The notes under the pieces are model-generated. The model was not told where the DNA came from. It searched no databases and was given only the letters and a program-made list of their open reading frames with translations. A DNA stretch of 64,000 nt from JABDMH01 sp965223215 (GTDB taxonomy: Bacteria; Bacteroidota; Bacteroidia; Chitinophagales; Saprospiraceae): the NCBI GenBank assembly GCA_965223215.1, contig CBDCVZ010000010.1, positions 248,001 to 312,000 on the forward strand, in the 5' to 3' direction. Each line of letters opens with the position of its first letter. Within the stretch, counting starts at the first letter, position 1. The translations under genes were made by a program, and so were the position numbers. Below, piece by piece: positions 37,618 to 46,326 of this stretch.

Positions 37618-39267
37618 ATGGCACTACGGGTCAAGTCATTCTGCATTTTCCTGGTTGCAGTAATAAATATTCTGAATGGGCAGCAGGCACAATTAATCAA
37701 AGACATTCATGCTGGGGAGGAGAGTTCAGTTACTTTTTTTGACCGCGAAAAGATTGTTCTTCCAGACTTCATGCTCTTTTCTGCCAAAGACGCCGAACAT
37801 GGTAGCGAACTTTGGCGAACAGATGGTACGGAAGAAGGTACTTACATGGTGAAGGATATTAATGAGGGTACGGCGGATTCAGAGTGTCAGAACTACTACT
37901 TAGTAGGAGAGGTAATCTTATTTACTGCCGAAGATAGTAATGGTGTAGAGCTTTGGATTACTGACGGTACGCAAGAAGGGACACAGCTACTCAAAGATAT
38001 TAATCCAGGACCAGCCGATGGCTTTGGCAATTTTTTGTCTCAATCCAAGTATTTTATTGTTTGGGAAGACGTCTTGTATTTCGCCGCTGAAACGGAGGAT
38101 ACTGACTTTGAACTTTGGCGAAGCGACGGAACAGAAGACGGAACATTCTTGCTGAAAAATATTGTTAATGATTTTGGCTCATTTGCGGCTGGTAGTTTTC
38201 CACAGGATTTTGCGATTTTTCAAGATGAACTTTATTTCTCATCAAGAGAGGGGTTATGGAAGTCAGATGGTACGGCGGCCGGCACTAAACCTGTGAAATC
38301 TGAAGATCCAGCTCTTGTTTTTGGACTTGAACCGGATGATCTTCTAGCCCTTGACGACCGGCTTATTTTTTGGGAGAGCAATGGTCTATGGGCAAGTGAT
38401 GGTACGAATGCCGGTACTAAGCTCATTAAGGAACTGTCAGTTGGAACACTGAATTCATTTGGCAACCGATTTCAACGCATTGGCAATAAAGCCTTGTTTC
38501 CTGCCGATGACGGCGTCACGGGTAGCGAACTTTGGGTGACGGATGGTACGGCCGAGGGCACGAATTTAGTCATTGATGCGCAACCCGGTTCGGCTGGATA
38601 CCCACCACAAAATTTTGTGGCGGTCGATACCATTGCCTTTTTTAAGTATGAAGACTCCGATCACGGCATCGAACTGTGGCGAAGTGATGGTACCTCATCA
38701 GGGACCTACATGGTATTGGATATCAATCCCGGTGCTCAAGGCTCCTTTACCTTGCCTTCCGTGCTCTATAGCGATGGTCAAACCATTTACTTTCGAGGAG
38801 GCAGCAACTCTTTTCGTCAAGGTCTTTGGACCAGCGATGGTACTGCCGCTGGGACTTTCCAATTGGCCGAGCAATCACTTTATCGCGATGCAAGTCCGGG
38901 AGGATTTGCCACCTTTAATGATCAACTCATCTTTTATGCGGATACCGATACCCTCGGCTGGGAATATTATATTTTGAAAGCAGCGGGAACTACCGCTTCT
39001 CATGATGCAGGTAGCTCGACCGCTCAGTTCTTGATCTATCCAAATCCACTTCTGGCTGGTAATCAAGTTACCATCTCCAATCTCTCTGATGAGCCGATAC
39101 AGTCGTGCCAAATTATTAGTAACGCAGGGAAAGTGCTGGTCGACCAAAAAATTAATTTGAAGGCTCAGCAACAAGCAACTGTGTCCCTTCCGCATTTATG
39201 GCCGGGCATATATTTTGTGGGGCTAGATAAGCGAAGTACTTCATTTCAGAAAATAATTATTTTCTAA
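37618..39267 (+). CDS. Secreted ELWxxDGT-repeat protein with T9SS sorting domain
   Basis: The 549-residue protein has an N-terminal signal (SFCIFLVAVINILNGQ). Eight ELW/GLW-x-x-DGT repeats spaced about 45-65 residues apart follow, for example ELWRTDGTEEGTYMVKDI, ELWITDGTQEGTQLLKDI and GLWASDGTNAGTKLIKEL. Such repeats are predicted to build a beta-propeller. The final ~75 residues (FLIYPNPLLAGNQVTISN, LWPGIYFVGLDKRSTSFQKI) are a T9SS type A sorting domain. It is probably a surface protein; binding partner unknown. A consensus promoter precedes it. Confidence 0.9.
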   Translation: MALRVKSFCIFLVAVINILNGQQAQLIKDIHAGEESSVTFFDREKIVLPDFMLFSAKDAEHGSELWRTDGTEEGTYMVKDINEGTADSECQNYYLVGEVILFTAEDSNGVELWITDGTQEGTQLLKDINPGPADGFGNFLSQSKYFIVWEDVLYFAAETEDTDFELWRSDGTEDGTFLLKNIVNDFGSFAAGSFPQDFAIFQDELYFSSREGLWKSDGTAAGTKPVKSEDPALVFGLEPDDLLALDDRLIFWESNGLWASDGTNAGTKLIKELSVGTLNSFGNRFQRIGNKALFPADDGVTGSELWVTDGTAEGTNLVIDAQPGSAGYPPQNFVAVDTIAFFKYEDSDHGIELWRSDGTSSGTYMVLDINPGAQGSFTLPSVLYSDGQTIYFRGGSNSFRQGLWTSDGTAAGTFQLAEQSLYRDASPGGFATFNDQLIFYADTDTLGWEYYILKAAGTTASHDAGSSTAQFLIYPNPLLAGNQVTISNLSDEPIQSCQIISNAGKVLVDQKINLKAQQQATVSLPHLWPGIYFVGLDKRSTSFQKIIIF

Positions 39268-39440
39268 TGGGAAATCAGACCCTGGTAATCGATCTACTTT
39301 TTTGTTGGCGGTGAGGATGTTAAATTGACCTACAGCTTCTTGACCTTCATGCCAGTTGGTATGCAATAGATTGAGCAGTGAGTTTTTCAGTGTAAAAAAA
39401 TAAATAGAAAGGGTACTTTATCTCGGTTACTCATCAGCTG

Positions 39441-42056
39441 TTAGTTATTAGGTGCGATACTAATTTCGCTGGCCCTACTTGCTCGATTATTAGTAGTGAA
39501 AGTACGCAAGGTGATGATTTCCCCCTCTTCAACCGGCACAGGACCGGCATAAAGTGGAGAATACGGTGTCGGATCACTCCCATCTTTTGTATACCTGATT
39601 GGAAGGCCTGGGTAGGTTGTTTTGGCATATAAGAGTCCGTCTTTGATGATTGCTCCCGGGGGTGGAATGCGATATAGGTAGCCTCCTGCCAATTGATCCA
39701 GTCGTGGTAATTCCAGCTTTCCAATCCGATTGGCAAATTGCGACCACTCCCTTTCGATGCTTCTTTGCACTTGCGATCGATTGGCCGCACTTATCCACGG
39801 TGGTGGCTTGGCCCATGCACGCTCCGCTACGCCAAGTAATTTTGGATATAGCATGTATTCTAAGCTATTGACGGTATTTACCGTTTCGCTCCAAAGTTGT
39901 CCCTGAATACCTATGATGTTCGCTTCTGCCTCCGGTTTTAATTTCACCGATCGCCGCCCCAGTTCGATGCCATCCAGGCGGTTGCCGAGTTCATCGGTTA
40001 GCACGGATTTAAATAGATCAAAAGGGGTGAGTTCAAAAGCATTCTTCGTATCCACGTAACCCGCCCAATAGAGCCCAGGTTCTGCCGGCTCATAATCATA
40101 GGCCATGTCCAGATATAAGTTAGAAGCATTGCACATCACCACCTCAAAACCCATATTGGCTAATTGATAAATTAAATCTTCTGAACCTCCGCCAATGGTT
40201 GAATTCCATACATAGGGGATGGCTCGAGTGGCCAGCATCTCTGCGTTAGGAATGTGTTTTTCGGATGCATGATCCGGGTCGGACCGCATCACAATTTCTT
40301 CCCATCCACTGATGCGCAAATCATACTGTTGAGCGATTTGTGCATATCTAGTCACGAAATATGGAAATAAATCGTCGGTTGAATTCAGGCTTGATTCATC
40401 CTTGATCAGTCGCTCGCATTCCGGACTCGCCGACCATGCTCCTGCGGGAACCTCATCACCACCCGTGTGGACCATGTCTAAAGTGGCACCGGCCTCTTCA
40501 TACATTTTGACAACCTCGCTGAGTACTTTGTTGATGAATGTGTAAGTGTATTCCTGGCACACACACATTACATTGTCATGGTAATTTTGTGCTGAAGCAT
40601 ATTCCGATTTGTCATTAAGGTCGTGCAATAAATACTGTCGAGCTTCGGTCTCCTTGCCTTCTTCCATTAAATTTTGGTAACGATATTCCATGGCCTTAAT
40701 GGCAGCCCTCGCGTGACCGGGTCCATTGATTTCCGGTATGACATCGATGTGATGGTTTTTGGCAAATTTCAACAGGTCAATAAATTCTTCGCGCGTGAGG
40801 TATTGACGCATCGTATCGGCATTTGGTCCAGATCCATAGGCGGGAGGGAGCATCTCTCCTTCCTCAAAATCAGCTCCGCGACGGGCGCCCACTTCCGTGA
40901 GCTCTGGGAGATCGGGAATGGCCAGTCTCCACCCCTCGTCATCCGTCAAATGAAGGTGTAGTTTGTTCATTTTATAGAGGGCCATCGTCTTGATCACCTT
41001 GTGCAGTACTTCCAGGGGTTGATGATTCCTGGCAATGTCCAGCATAAGCCCGCGGTAATCAAATCGAGGAGCATCTTTGATTTCGATGGTTGGAATGATA
41101 ATGTTTTCCGTGGGCACTGCCAGGGAACCAGCTGGCACTAGCAGTTTCAGGCTTTGAATGCCATAAAACACCCCCATTGGATCAGATCCCAGTATTTCAA
41201 TGCCGTTGGTTGTCACCGATAGTTCATAACAACCCTCAGAGCGATCACCTACAGTTATGGGTTGAATTTTCAAGCGAAGGTTGACCGTATCTCGATTATC
41301 GGGAGATCGCAAAGGACGTTGGAGTACTTCTCCCAAAAACTCAGAGAGGTGTTCCGCTTCCGCTTCTAGCAAAGCATCGTATTCAAGATTGATATTCGTT
41401 GTAATGGTGAAATACTGACCAGATCGCGACCAGGAGAAAGGCGTTGGAATAATGGGTGCCAATGACTCAAGCGGAATATCTGCTGTGGCAGCATTCTTGT
41501 TAAAGCGATCTTGAGGGCTGATAAAAATCGACTTCTGTCCATCCGCACCGGCAAAGGAGAAATCGTTGGGAAAATCTTTAATCAGGTATCGATCGATGGA
41601 TATTTTGCGCCGATCCGTTTGAACAGAAATGTAGGGATTTTGCGGACCATGTGTCTTTTTGACAAAGGGATAGGGCGCACGGTATTCGATGGAAACACTT
41701 TGGCCATTAGACAAGGTGGGAAATGAATCACCAGGTTCAATAGCATATAAATCTCCCCCGATATTTTTAACCTGATAGAGATCTTCAGTGCCAGGCACAG
41801 ATTCAATGACATTGGGAAATTGACTGTAGAACAATTGCCAGCCCTGGCTGGGGAATATTGTGTCACTGTGATTGGTCAAGGTAAACACGGCTGTTCGCAC
41901 ATCAGCATCCCGCACCGCATCGTTAAGGATCTCCCAGGTCAAACTAAGGCGATCACCACTGGGAAAAGGTGCTGCTGATTGCTGCGTCGAAACCGCACAA
42001 CTTAGGAGTAAGAGTGTGAGTAGCAGCAATGACCAAAGACGAAAGATGGTGTTCAT
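39441..42056 (-). CDS. GH20 beta-N-acetylhexosaminidase, lipoprotein
   Basis: The 871-residue enzyme removes terminal GlcNAc/GalNAc from glycans or chitin oligomers. It has a lipobox (LLLLTLLLLSC), an N-terminal CHB_HEX-type carbohydrate-binding domain (about residues 35-180), a GH20b domain (about 205-330), and the GH20 barrel beginning DAPRFDYRGLMLDIARNHQP. The catalytic pair is D534-E535 in HTGGDEVP. A C-terminal Fn3-like module is present (IRYTKDGSDPTPYSP). It is divergent from the TRIC gene with a 90-bp gap. The N-terminal CHB_HEX domain suggests chitobiase-like specificity. Confidence 0.95.
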   Translation of the reverse strand: MNTIFRLWSLLLLTLLLLSCAVSTQQSAAPFPSGDRLSLTWEILNDAVRDADVRTAVFTLTNHSDTIFPSQGWQLFYSQFPNVIESVPGTEDLYQVKNIGGDLYAIEPGDSFPTLSNGQSVSIEYRAPYPFVKKTHGPQNPYISVQTDRRKISIDRYLIKDFPNDFSFAGADGQKSIFISPQDRFNKNAATADIPLESLAPIIPTPFSWSRSGQYFTITTNINLEYDALLEAEAEHLSEFLGEVLQRPLRSPDNRDTVNLRLKIQPITVGDRSEGCYELSVTTNGIEILGSDPMGVFYGIQSLKLLVPAGSLAVPTENIIIPTIEIKDAPRFDYRGLMLDIARNHQPLEVLHKVIKTMALYKMNKLHLHLTDDEGWRLAIPDLPELTEVGARRGADFEEGEMLPPAYGSGPNADTMRQYLTREEFIDLLKFAKNHHIDVIPEINGPGHARAAIKAMEYRYQNLMEEGKETEARQYLLHDLNDKSEYASAQNYHDNVMCVCQEYTYTFINKVLSEVVKMYEEAGATLDMVHTGGDEVPAGAWSASPECERLIKDESSLNSTDDLFPYFVTRYAQIAQQYDLRISGWEEIVMRSDPDHASEKHIPNAEMLATRAIPYVWNSTIGGGSEDLIYQLANMGFEVVMCNASNLYLDMAYDYEPAEPGLYWAGYVDTKNAFELTPFDLFKSVLTDELGNRLDGIELGRRSVKLKPEAEANIIGIQGQLWSETVNTVNSLEYMLYPKLLGVAERAWAKPPPWISAANRSQVQRSIEREWSQFANRIGKLELPRLDQLAGGYLYRIPPPGAIIKDGLLYAKTTYPGLPIRYTKDGSDPTPYSPLYAGPVPVEEGEIITLRTFTTNNRASRASEISIAPNN

Positions 42057-42146
42057 TGAAATCCGGATTATTTCAATCGCAAATTAGCCATTTAAAAGCA
42101 CCAAATAAGTTAAGGCTTGCTGAATTTTACAACTTATATTCACCGC

Positions 42147-42758
42147 ATGATTTATTATCTGGATTTGTTAGGTACCATGGTCTTTGCCATCAGTGGTACC
42201 ATCACCGGGGTGGATCGTAAACTAGATGTATTTGGTGCCAGTTTGATTGGCTTAGTAACCGCAGTGGGTGGTGGTACTCTCCGCGACTTACTCATTGGTA
42301 GTCATCCGGTCGGCTGGATGGTCGACCTCAATTATTTTTGGATCTGTCTCAGCGGTATGATTCTCACCTTCTTGTTTTTGAAATGGGTGGGCCATTGGCA
42401 TCGGGCCCTGTTCTTATTTGATGCCCTGGGTATCGGTGTATTTACCCTGCTCGGTCTTGAGAAAGCACTGCAGTTTGGCTTGCATCCGGTCTTAGCCGTG
42501 ATGATGGGCATGACTTCGGCAGTGTTTGGCGGGGTCTTGCGCGATGTGCTTTGCTCACAAGTACCGCTGATCCTGCGTAGAGAGATTTATGCCACGCTTT
42601 GCATTTTTGGGGGTTTCCTCTATCTGGGCCTAACCGCTCTTTTTAAAGAATCATTCATCATTACTCTGGTCTGCATTAGCCTCATCTTTTTGCTGAGAAT
42701 TTTAGTAGTAAAAAATTCTTGGCAGCTACCTACTTTGGGAGTCAATAATCACAATTAA
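42147..42758 (+). CDS. TRIC/UPF0126 family membrane protein (YicG-like)
   Basis: The 203-residue protein from the ATG at 42147 (MIYYLDLLGTMVFAISGTI) has seven helices in two internal repeats. These carry FAISGTITGVDRKLDVFGA with TAVGGGTLRDLL, and DALGIGVFTLLGLEKAL with SAVFGGVLRDVL; the paired GGGTLRD/GGVLRD motifs are diagnostic. Prokaryotic TRIC homologues are trimeric cation channels; the family has also been linked to glycine uptake. An in-frame ATG 30 nt upstream would add a polar tail. The next gene starts one base after its stop. Confidence 0.9.
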   Translation: MIYYLDLLGTMVFAISGTITGVDRKLDVFGASLIGLVTAVGGGTLRDLLIGSHPVGWMVDLNYFWICLSGMILTFLFLKWVGHWHRALFLFDALGIGVFTLLGLEKALQFGLHPVLAVMMGMTSAVFGGVLRDVLCSQVPLILRREIYATLCIFGGFLYLGLTALFKESFIITLVCISLIFLLRILVVKNSWQLPTLGVNNHN

Positions 42759-42759
42759 A

Positions 42760-43212
42760 TTGTATCATTTGCAAATAAATATCAGGCCGGGCACCGAAGA
42801 TGATCTGGGTAGATTGATGCAACTCATCCACGAATTTGCGACATTTCAAAAATCTGGATCATCTGTGACGAATTCACAGGAGCGTATGAAAGAGGAACAA
42901 GAACATTTAAACTTTCTGGTGGCTGAAACTCCAACGAGAAAGATTATTGGTTATTTGGCTTTTTTTGAATGCTATTTTACCTGGTCTGGAAAAGGCATAC
43001 AGATGGATGACCTTTATGTACAGCCAGAATTTCGTGGTATGGGCTTGGGTAAGCAGCTCATGGAATATTTAATGGCTTATGCAAAGAAAAAGGGCTGCCA
43101 TTCAGTGAAATGGCAAGTCAGTCGGTGGAATGAAAAAGCAGTAGCATTTTATCGATTAATCGGTGCGAAAATTACTGATGAAGAGCTGGAATGCGAACTT
43201 AAGGTGACCTAG
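42760..43212 (+). CDS. GNAT family N-acetyltransferase
   Basis: The 150-residue protein starts at a TTG one base after the TRIC stop; no ATG fits, as the next in-frame Met is inside the domain. The GNAT motif A is MDDLYVQPEFRGMGLGKQLM, with RGMGLG contacting acetyl-CoA. Motif B is VAFYRLIGAKI. The W-SGKGI and N-terminal REGTEDD-like layout resembles diamine (SSAT-like) acetyltransferases. It is the second gene of a four-gene operon with 1-, 4- and 2-nt gaps. Confidence 0.88.
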   Translation: MYHLQINIRPGTEDDLGRLMQLIHEFATFQKSGSSVTNSQERMKEEQEHLNFLVAETPTRKIIGYLAFFECYFTWSGKGIQMDDLYVQPEFRGMGLGKQLMEYLMAYAKKKGCHSVKWQVSRWNEKAVAFYRLIGAKITDEELECELKVT

Positions 43213-43216
43213 TCAG

Positions 43217-44830
43217 ATGCTGGAAATCATTTGTTTGAACGGTACGTACTTTGCTTGCAAGAAATGGACGATGCTTTTCTTGATGGCATCTATGGTCTGC
43301 CCGATGCTCACCGCCCAATCAGCGTTGATCGATGTTCGATCCTATGACTTCACCATTCAATTATCAGATCGGCACGATACCCTCATCGGTCTTGCCGTTA
43401 TCGAAATGGACGCCTTGCGTGATGCAGTGGAATTTTGGTTAGAGCTTGATCAGCTACGAGCCGACGGCACGGGCATGGTGGCAAGTGAAGTGTCAATCAA
43501 TGGAGCGATACTGGATTTCCAACAAGAAGGAAATAAAGTCAATATACGAGCGCCTCTGCGGAGTGGAGAGCAGTTTCGCTGTGAAATTAGATACCAAGGA
43601 ATTCCCAATAAAGGACTCATAATCAGTACCAATCGCTATGGTGATCGCACCTTTTTTGCAGACAATTGGCCAAATTGGGCACATGCGTGGTTGCCATGTA
43701 TCGATCATCCCCTGGATAAGGCAACGGTAACTTTTCGTGTGCATACTCCAGAATATTTTGAGGTGGTTGGTTCGGGCCGGTTGGTGGAAGAAACAAACCT
43801 GGGCGATGGTCATAAAATCACCGTGTGGCATTCGCCCCATCTTTTGCCGACCAAATCGATGGTGATTGGGATAGCTAGATTTGCGACCGCTTACGATGAA
43901 ATCAATGATGTGCCGGTATCGCGCTGGGTTTTTCACCAAGACCGAGACCAGGGTTTTGAGAATTACGATTGGTCAGGTCCGATCTTAACCTGTTTCGAAA
44001 ATCTAATTGGTCCCTATCCGTTCGAGAAGCTGGCCCACGTCCAATCGAAAACCAGATGGGGTGGATCCGAAAACTCAGGTACTATTTTTTACTTCGAAGC
44101 AAGTACAGATGCCGAGCGAGACAACGAGGCCCTCTTTGCCCACGAAATAGCCCATCAGTGGTTTGGCAATTCTGCCTCTGAGGCAGACTGGTATCACGTG
44201 TGGTTGAGTGAGGGCTTTGCCACTTATTTCACTCATTTATATTTTGAAGATCGATATGGTGTAGCAGCACTACGTAATCGGATGCTGAAAGACCGCCAAA
44301 GAATCATTGAGTATTATCACCAGAAACCCAATGAGGCGATTATTCAAAAGAAAGTTGAAAATCTCGATGACATACTGAGTGTGAACAGCTATCAAAAAGG
44401 CAGCTGGTTTCTACATATGCTGCGGGAAGAGGTTGGTGATTCAGTTTTTTGGCAAGGCATGCAATCCTACTACAAGAAATATGCGTACGATAATGCGCTA
44501 ACCCAAGACTTCCAGGCAATTTTTGAGCAGGTATCCAATCGATCGCTAGGTGCTTTCTTCAGACAATGGCTTCATCAATCCGGCCATCCCCAGATCTCGA
44601 CCAGCTGGAATTATTACAATGGAGTGTTGACCTTTGAGGTGGAGCAACATCAAGAGCAAAAGTTTGATTTTGCTTTGCCCATTGGCATTCGGCTACCAGA
44701 CAGCACCATCCAATTCCATGCGGTACAAATGGATCGGAGAAAAGTGAGTGTTCCATTCCATATTGACGTACCACCTGCCGAAGTGCTGTTGGATCCAATG
44801 GTTCAACTTTTATATGAGAAAATAGAGTAG
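43217..44830 (+). CDS. M1 family (gluzincin) aminopeptidase, exported
   Basis: The 537-residue protein has an N-terminal signal (MLFLMASMVCPMLTAQ, preceded by 18 residues if the first ATG is used). It has the M1 N-terminal sheet domain, the substrate motif GGSENSGTIFY (GxMEN equivalent), zinc ligands H309-E310-IAH313, and the third ligand Glu in WLSEGFATYF. A short catalytic helix domain ends near residue 450, followed by a small beta domain. It probably trims peptides in the periplasm. At this length it lacks the large C-terminal domain of PepN. Confidence 0.93.
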   Translation: MLEIICLNGTYFACKKWTMLFLMASMVCPMLTAQSALIDVRSYDFTIQLSDRHDTLIGLAVIEMDALRDAVEFWLELDQLRADGTGMVASEVSINGAILDFQQEGNKVNIRAPLRSGEQFRCEIRYQGIPNKGLIISTNRYGDRTFFADNWPNWAHAWLPCIDHPLDKATVTFRVHTPEYFEVVGSGRLVEETNLGDGHKITVWHSPHLLPTKSMVIGIARFATAYDEINDVPVSRWVFHQDRDQGFENYDWSGPILTCFENLIGPYPFEKLAHVQSKTRWGGSENSGTIFYFEASTDAERDNEALFAHEIAHQWFGNSASEADWYHVWLSEGFATYFTHLYFEDRYGVAALRNRMLKDRQRIIEYYHQKPNEAIIQKKVENLDDILSVNSYQKGSWFLHMLREEVGDSVFWQGMQSYYKKYAYDNALTQDFQAIFEQVSNRSLGAFFRQWLHQSGHPQISTSWNYYNGVLTFEVEQHQEQKFDFALPIGIRLPDSTIQFHAVQMDRRKVSVPFHIDVPPAEVLLDPMVQLLYEKIE

Positions 44831-44832
44831 GG

Positions 44833-45381
44833 GTGGCCAGAGAAATTGTTTTTCAAACCCCTAGCTGCATCGTTGATCCGCTGAGGCCCCCAGACATAGA
44901 CGATTTTCATGAGTTGCAATCAGATCCATTGGTCATGCGCTATGCCATGGGACAGGTGATGACCTTGCAGGAAAATCTAACTGATCTAGAAAAATTGATG
45001 GGACTCTACCACGAAGCAGCTCCCAACCTGCTGGTTTGGGCGGTGCGAGAGAAATTGACCAAACATTTTCTTGGTACTTGCGCATTAGATTTGTCGAAAG
45101 AAGGTCGATTTGAGATTGGCATTCGTCTTTTGCGATCGCAGTGGGGTAGGGGCATTGGCGGAGAACTCACACCTGCCCTTATTTGCCACGGATTTTTGTG
45201 TTATCCCGATATGAAATGCATTGCCTACATCGATAAGCGGAATTTGGCGTCGCAGAGAATGTCTGAGGCCTACCTAAATTTTGTAGAAGAAAGGTACAAT
45301 GCTGAAGAAGGAATATGGGACCGATATTATAGTGTTGATCGGCAGTCCTTTTTGCAGAAGGGTATTTATACCTCAATTTAG
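44833..45381 (+). CDS. GNAT family acetyltransferase (RimJ/RimL-like)
   Basis: The 182-residue protein starts at a GTG 2 nt after the M1 peptidase stop. It shows the RimJ/RimL-like GNAT layout: VDPLRPPDIDDFHELQSDPL, GTCALDLSKEGRFEIGIRLL, and the acetyl-CoA loop SQWGRGIGGELTPALI, then IDKRNLASQRMSEAYL. The substrate could be a ribosomal protein, amino acid or small amine. It ends the TRIC-GNAT-M1-GNAT operon. Confidence 0.85.
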   Translation: MAREIVFQTPSCIVDPLRPPDIDDFHELQSDPLVMRYAMGQVMTLQENLTDLEKLMGLYHEAAPNLLVWAVREKLTKHFLGTCALDLSKEGRFEIGIRLLRSQWGRGIGGELTPALICHGFLCYPDMKCIAYIDKRNLASQRMSEAYLNFVEERYNAEEGIWDRYYSVDRQSFLQKGIYTSI

Positions 45382-45439
45382 TTTGGTCGTCCGCCAAATT
45401 CTGTCAAAATTCTTCGATCCAAATTTATGCTACATCGAG

Positions 45440-45637
45440 CTACTCTTGTAAACTATTTCTCAATGTTTCAACTTGCTTCAATTGTTTTCTAAGGGGTCGA
45501 AGCCATATGACCTGATTGAGGTACCGAGTACCCAGTGCCAGAATCACAAACAACAGGCTGGACAGGATAATCTGTGACCAATCTTGATGGCACAGAATAT
45601 TAGTTAGAGATGCTGCATGTCGTTTTTGCATATGCAT
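45440..45637 (-). CDS. Small single-helix membrane protein after the immunity candidate
   Basis: The 65-residue protein (ATG at 45637-45635; MHMQKRHAASL) has one transmembrane helix, IILSSLLFVILALGTRYL, and a basic coiled tail (RPLRKQLKQVETLRNSL). I do not recognise a family. It starts 15 nt after the stop of the immunity-candidate gene, so it is probably the last gene of the toxin operon. It could help immunity at the membrane or be unrelated. Confidence 0.45.
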   Translation of the reverse strand: MHMQKRHAASLTNILCHQDWSQIILSSLLFVILALGTRYLNQVIWLRPLRKQLKQVETLRNSLQE

Positions 45638-45652
45638 AGAGTAGTACAACTA

Positions 45653-46321
45653 TTAAACCTCTCGGTTATATCTAGGTTTGATACTAGCAAGGACCTCTTT
45701 GTACTTTTCCCAATAGGGTAGCCATTCAGCAGCGTTTTGAATCATTGAATCGATTTTATCGAATTTCTTTGTGTACTCCGGATCATCACAGAGTTTAGAA
45801 ATGATCAACACTCGAATAAAAGCATCTCCCATACCGCTAATCAAGCTCTTCCATTGCTCACCTTGAGATTCAAGTTTTGTCAGATTGTTGAATATATCTA
45901 GTACACTTTCATTTTCAGAATAAAACAACTTTCCCTCATTTTCATAGAATCGGATATAGGCTTCAGCAAAGGCTTTTATGTCGTCCTTTGTATCTAATGG
46001 GCGCCTCCTTAAATCACTTGGTTTGGATCGTAGCTCGATTGTAGGAAGGTGGTATTTCAATTTCTTTTTGTGCTCAATTAGACTGTTAGTTGGTATACCA
46101 ACTAACAGTATATGATTCTCGATTTCGTAGTTTGATAAAAGCAATGGAGTGCAGCCAATGATATTTGTAGAAAAAAAATTAAAAAAGAAATGCTTTACAA
46201 TTTCTCCTGAAGCATATACGTATCCGGGATCATCATCAGTGAGATAGCTCTTGTAACCCAGGTCTCTAAAAAAAGGAGTCAAGGTGTCGAAGAATATTTT
46301 CTTTCTTTCACTTTGAATCAT
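45653..46321 (-). CDS. Candidate immunity protein for the upstream toxin
   Basis: The 222-residue protein from the ATG at 46321-46319 (MIQSERKKIFFDTLTPFFRD) has no signal peptide or membrane segment. It looks alpha/beta, with several aromatic and acidic patches (YLTDDDPGYVYA, ENESVLDIF). I do not recognise a family with confidence; the first 60 residues resemble small cytosolic immunity-type folds such as DUF4304. A TTG start 36 nt earlier would overlap the toxin gene. It begins 5 nt after the toxin stop, the position expected for a cognate immunity gene. The function is inferred from this position only. Confidence 0.6.
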   Translation of the reverse strand: MIQSERKKIFFDTLTPFFRDLGYKSYLTDDDPGYVYASGEIVKHFFFNFFSTNIIGCTPLLLSNYEIENHILLVGIPTNSLIEHKKKLKYHLPTIELRSKPSDLRRRPLDTKDDIKAFAEAYIRFYENEGKLFYSENESVLDIFNNLTKLESQGEQWKSLISGMGDAFIRVLIISKLCDDPEYTKKFDKIDSMIQNAAEWLPYWEKYKEVLASIKPRYNREV

Positions 46322-46326
46322 AGGCG

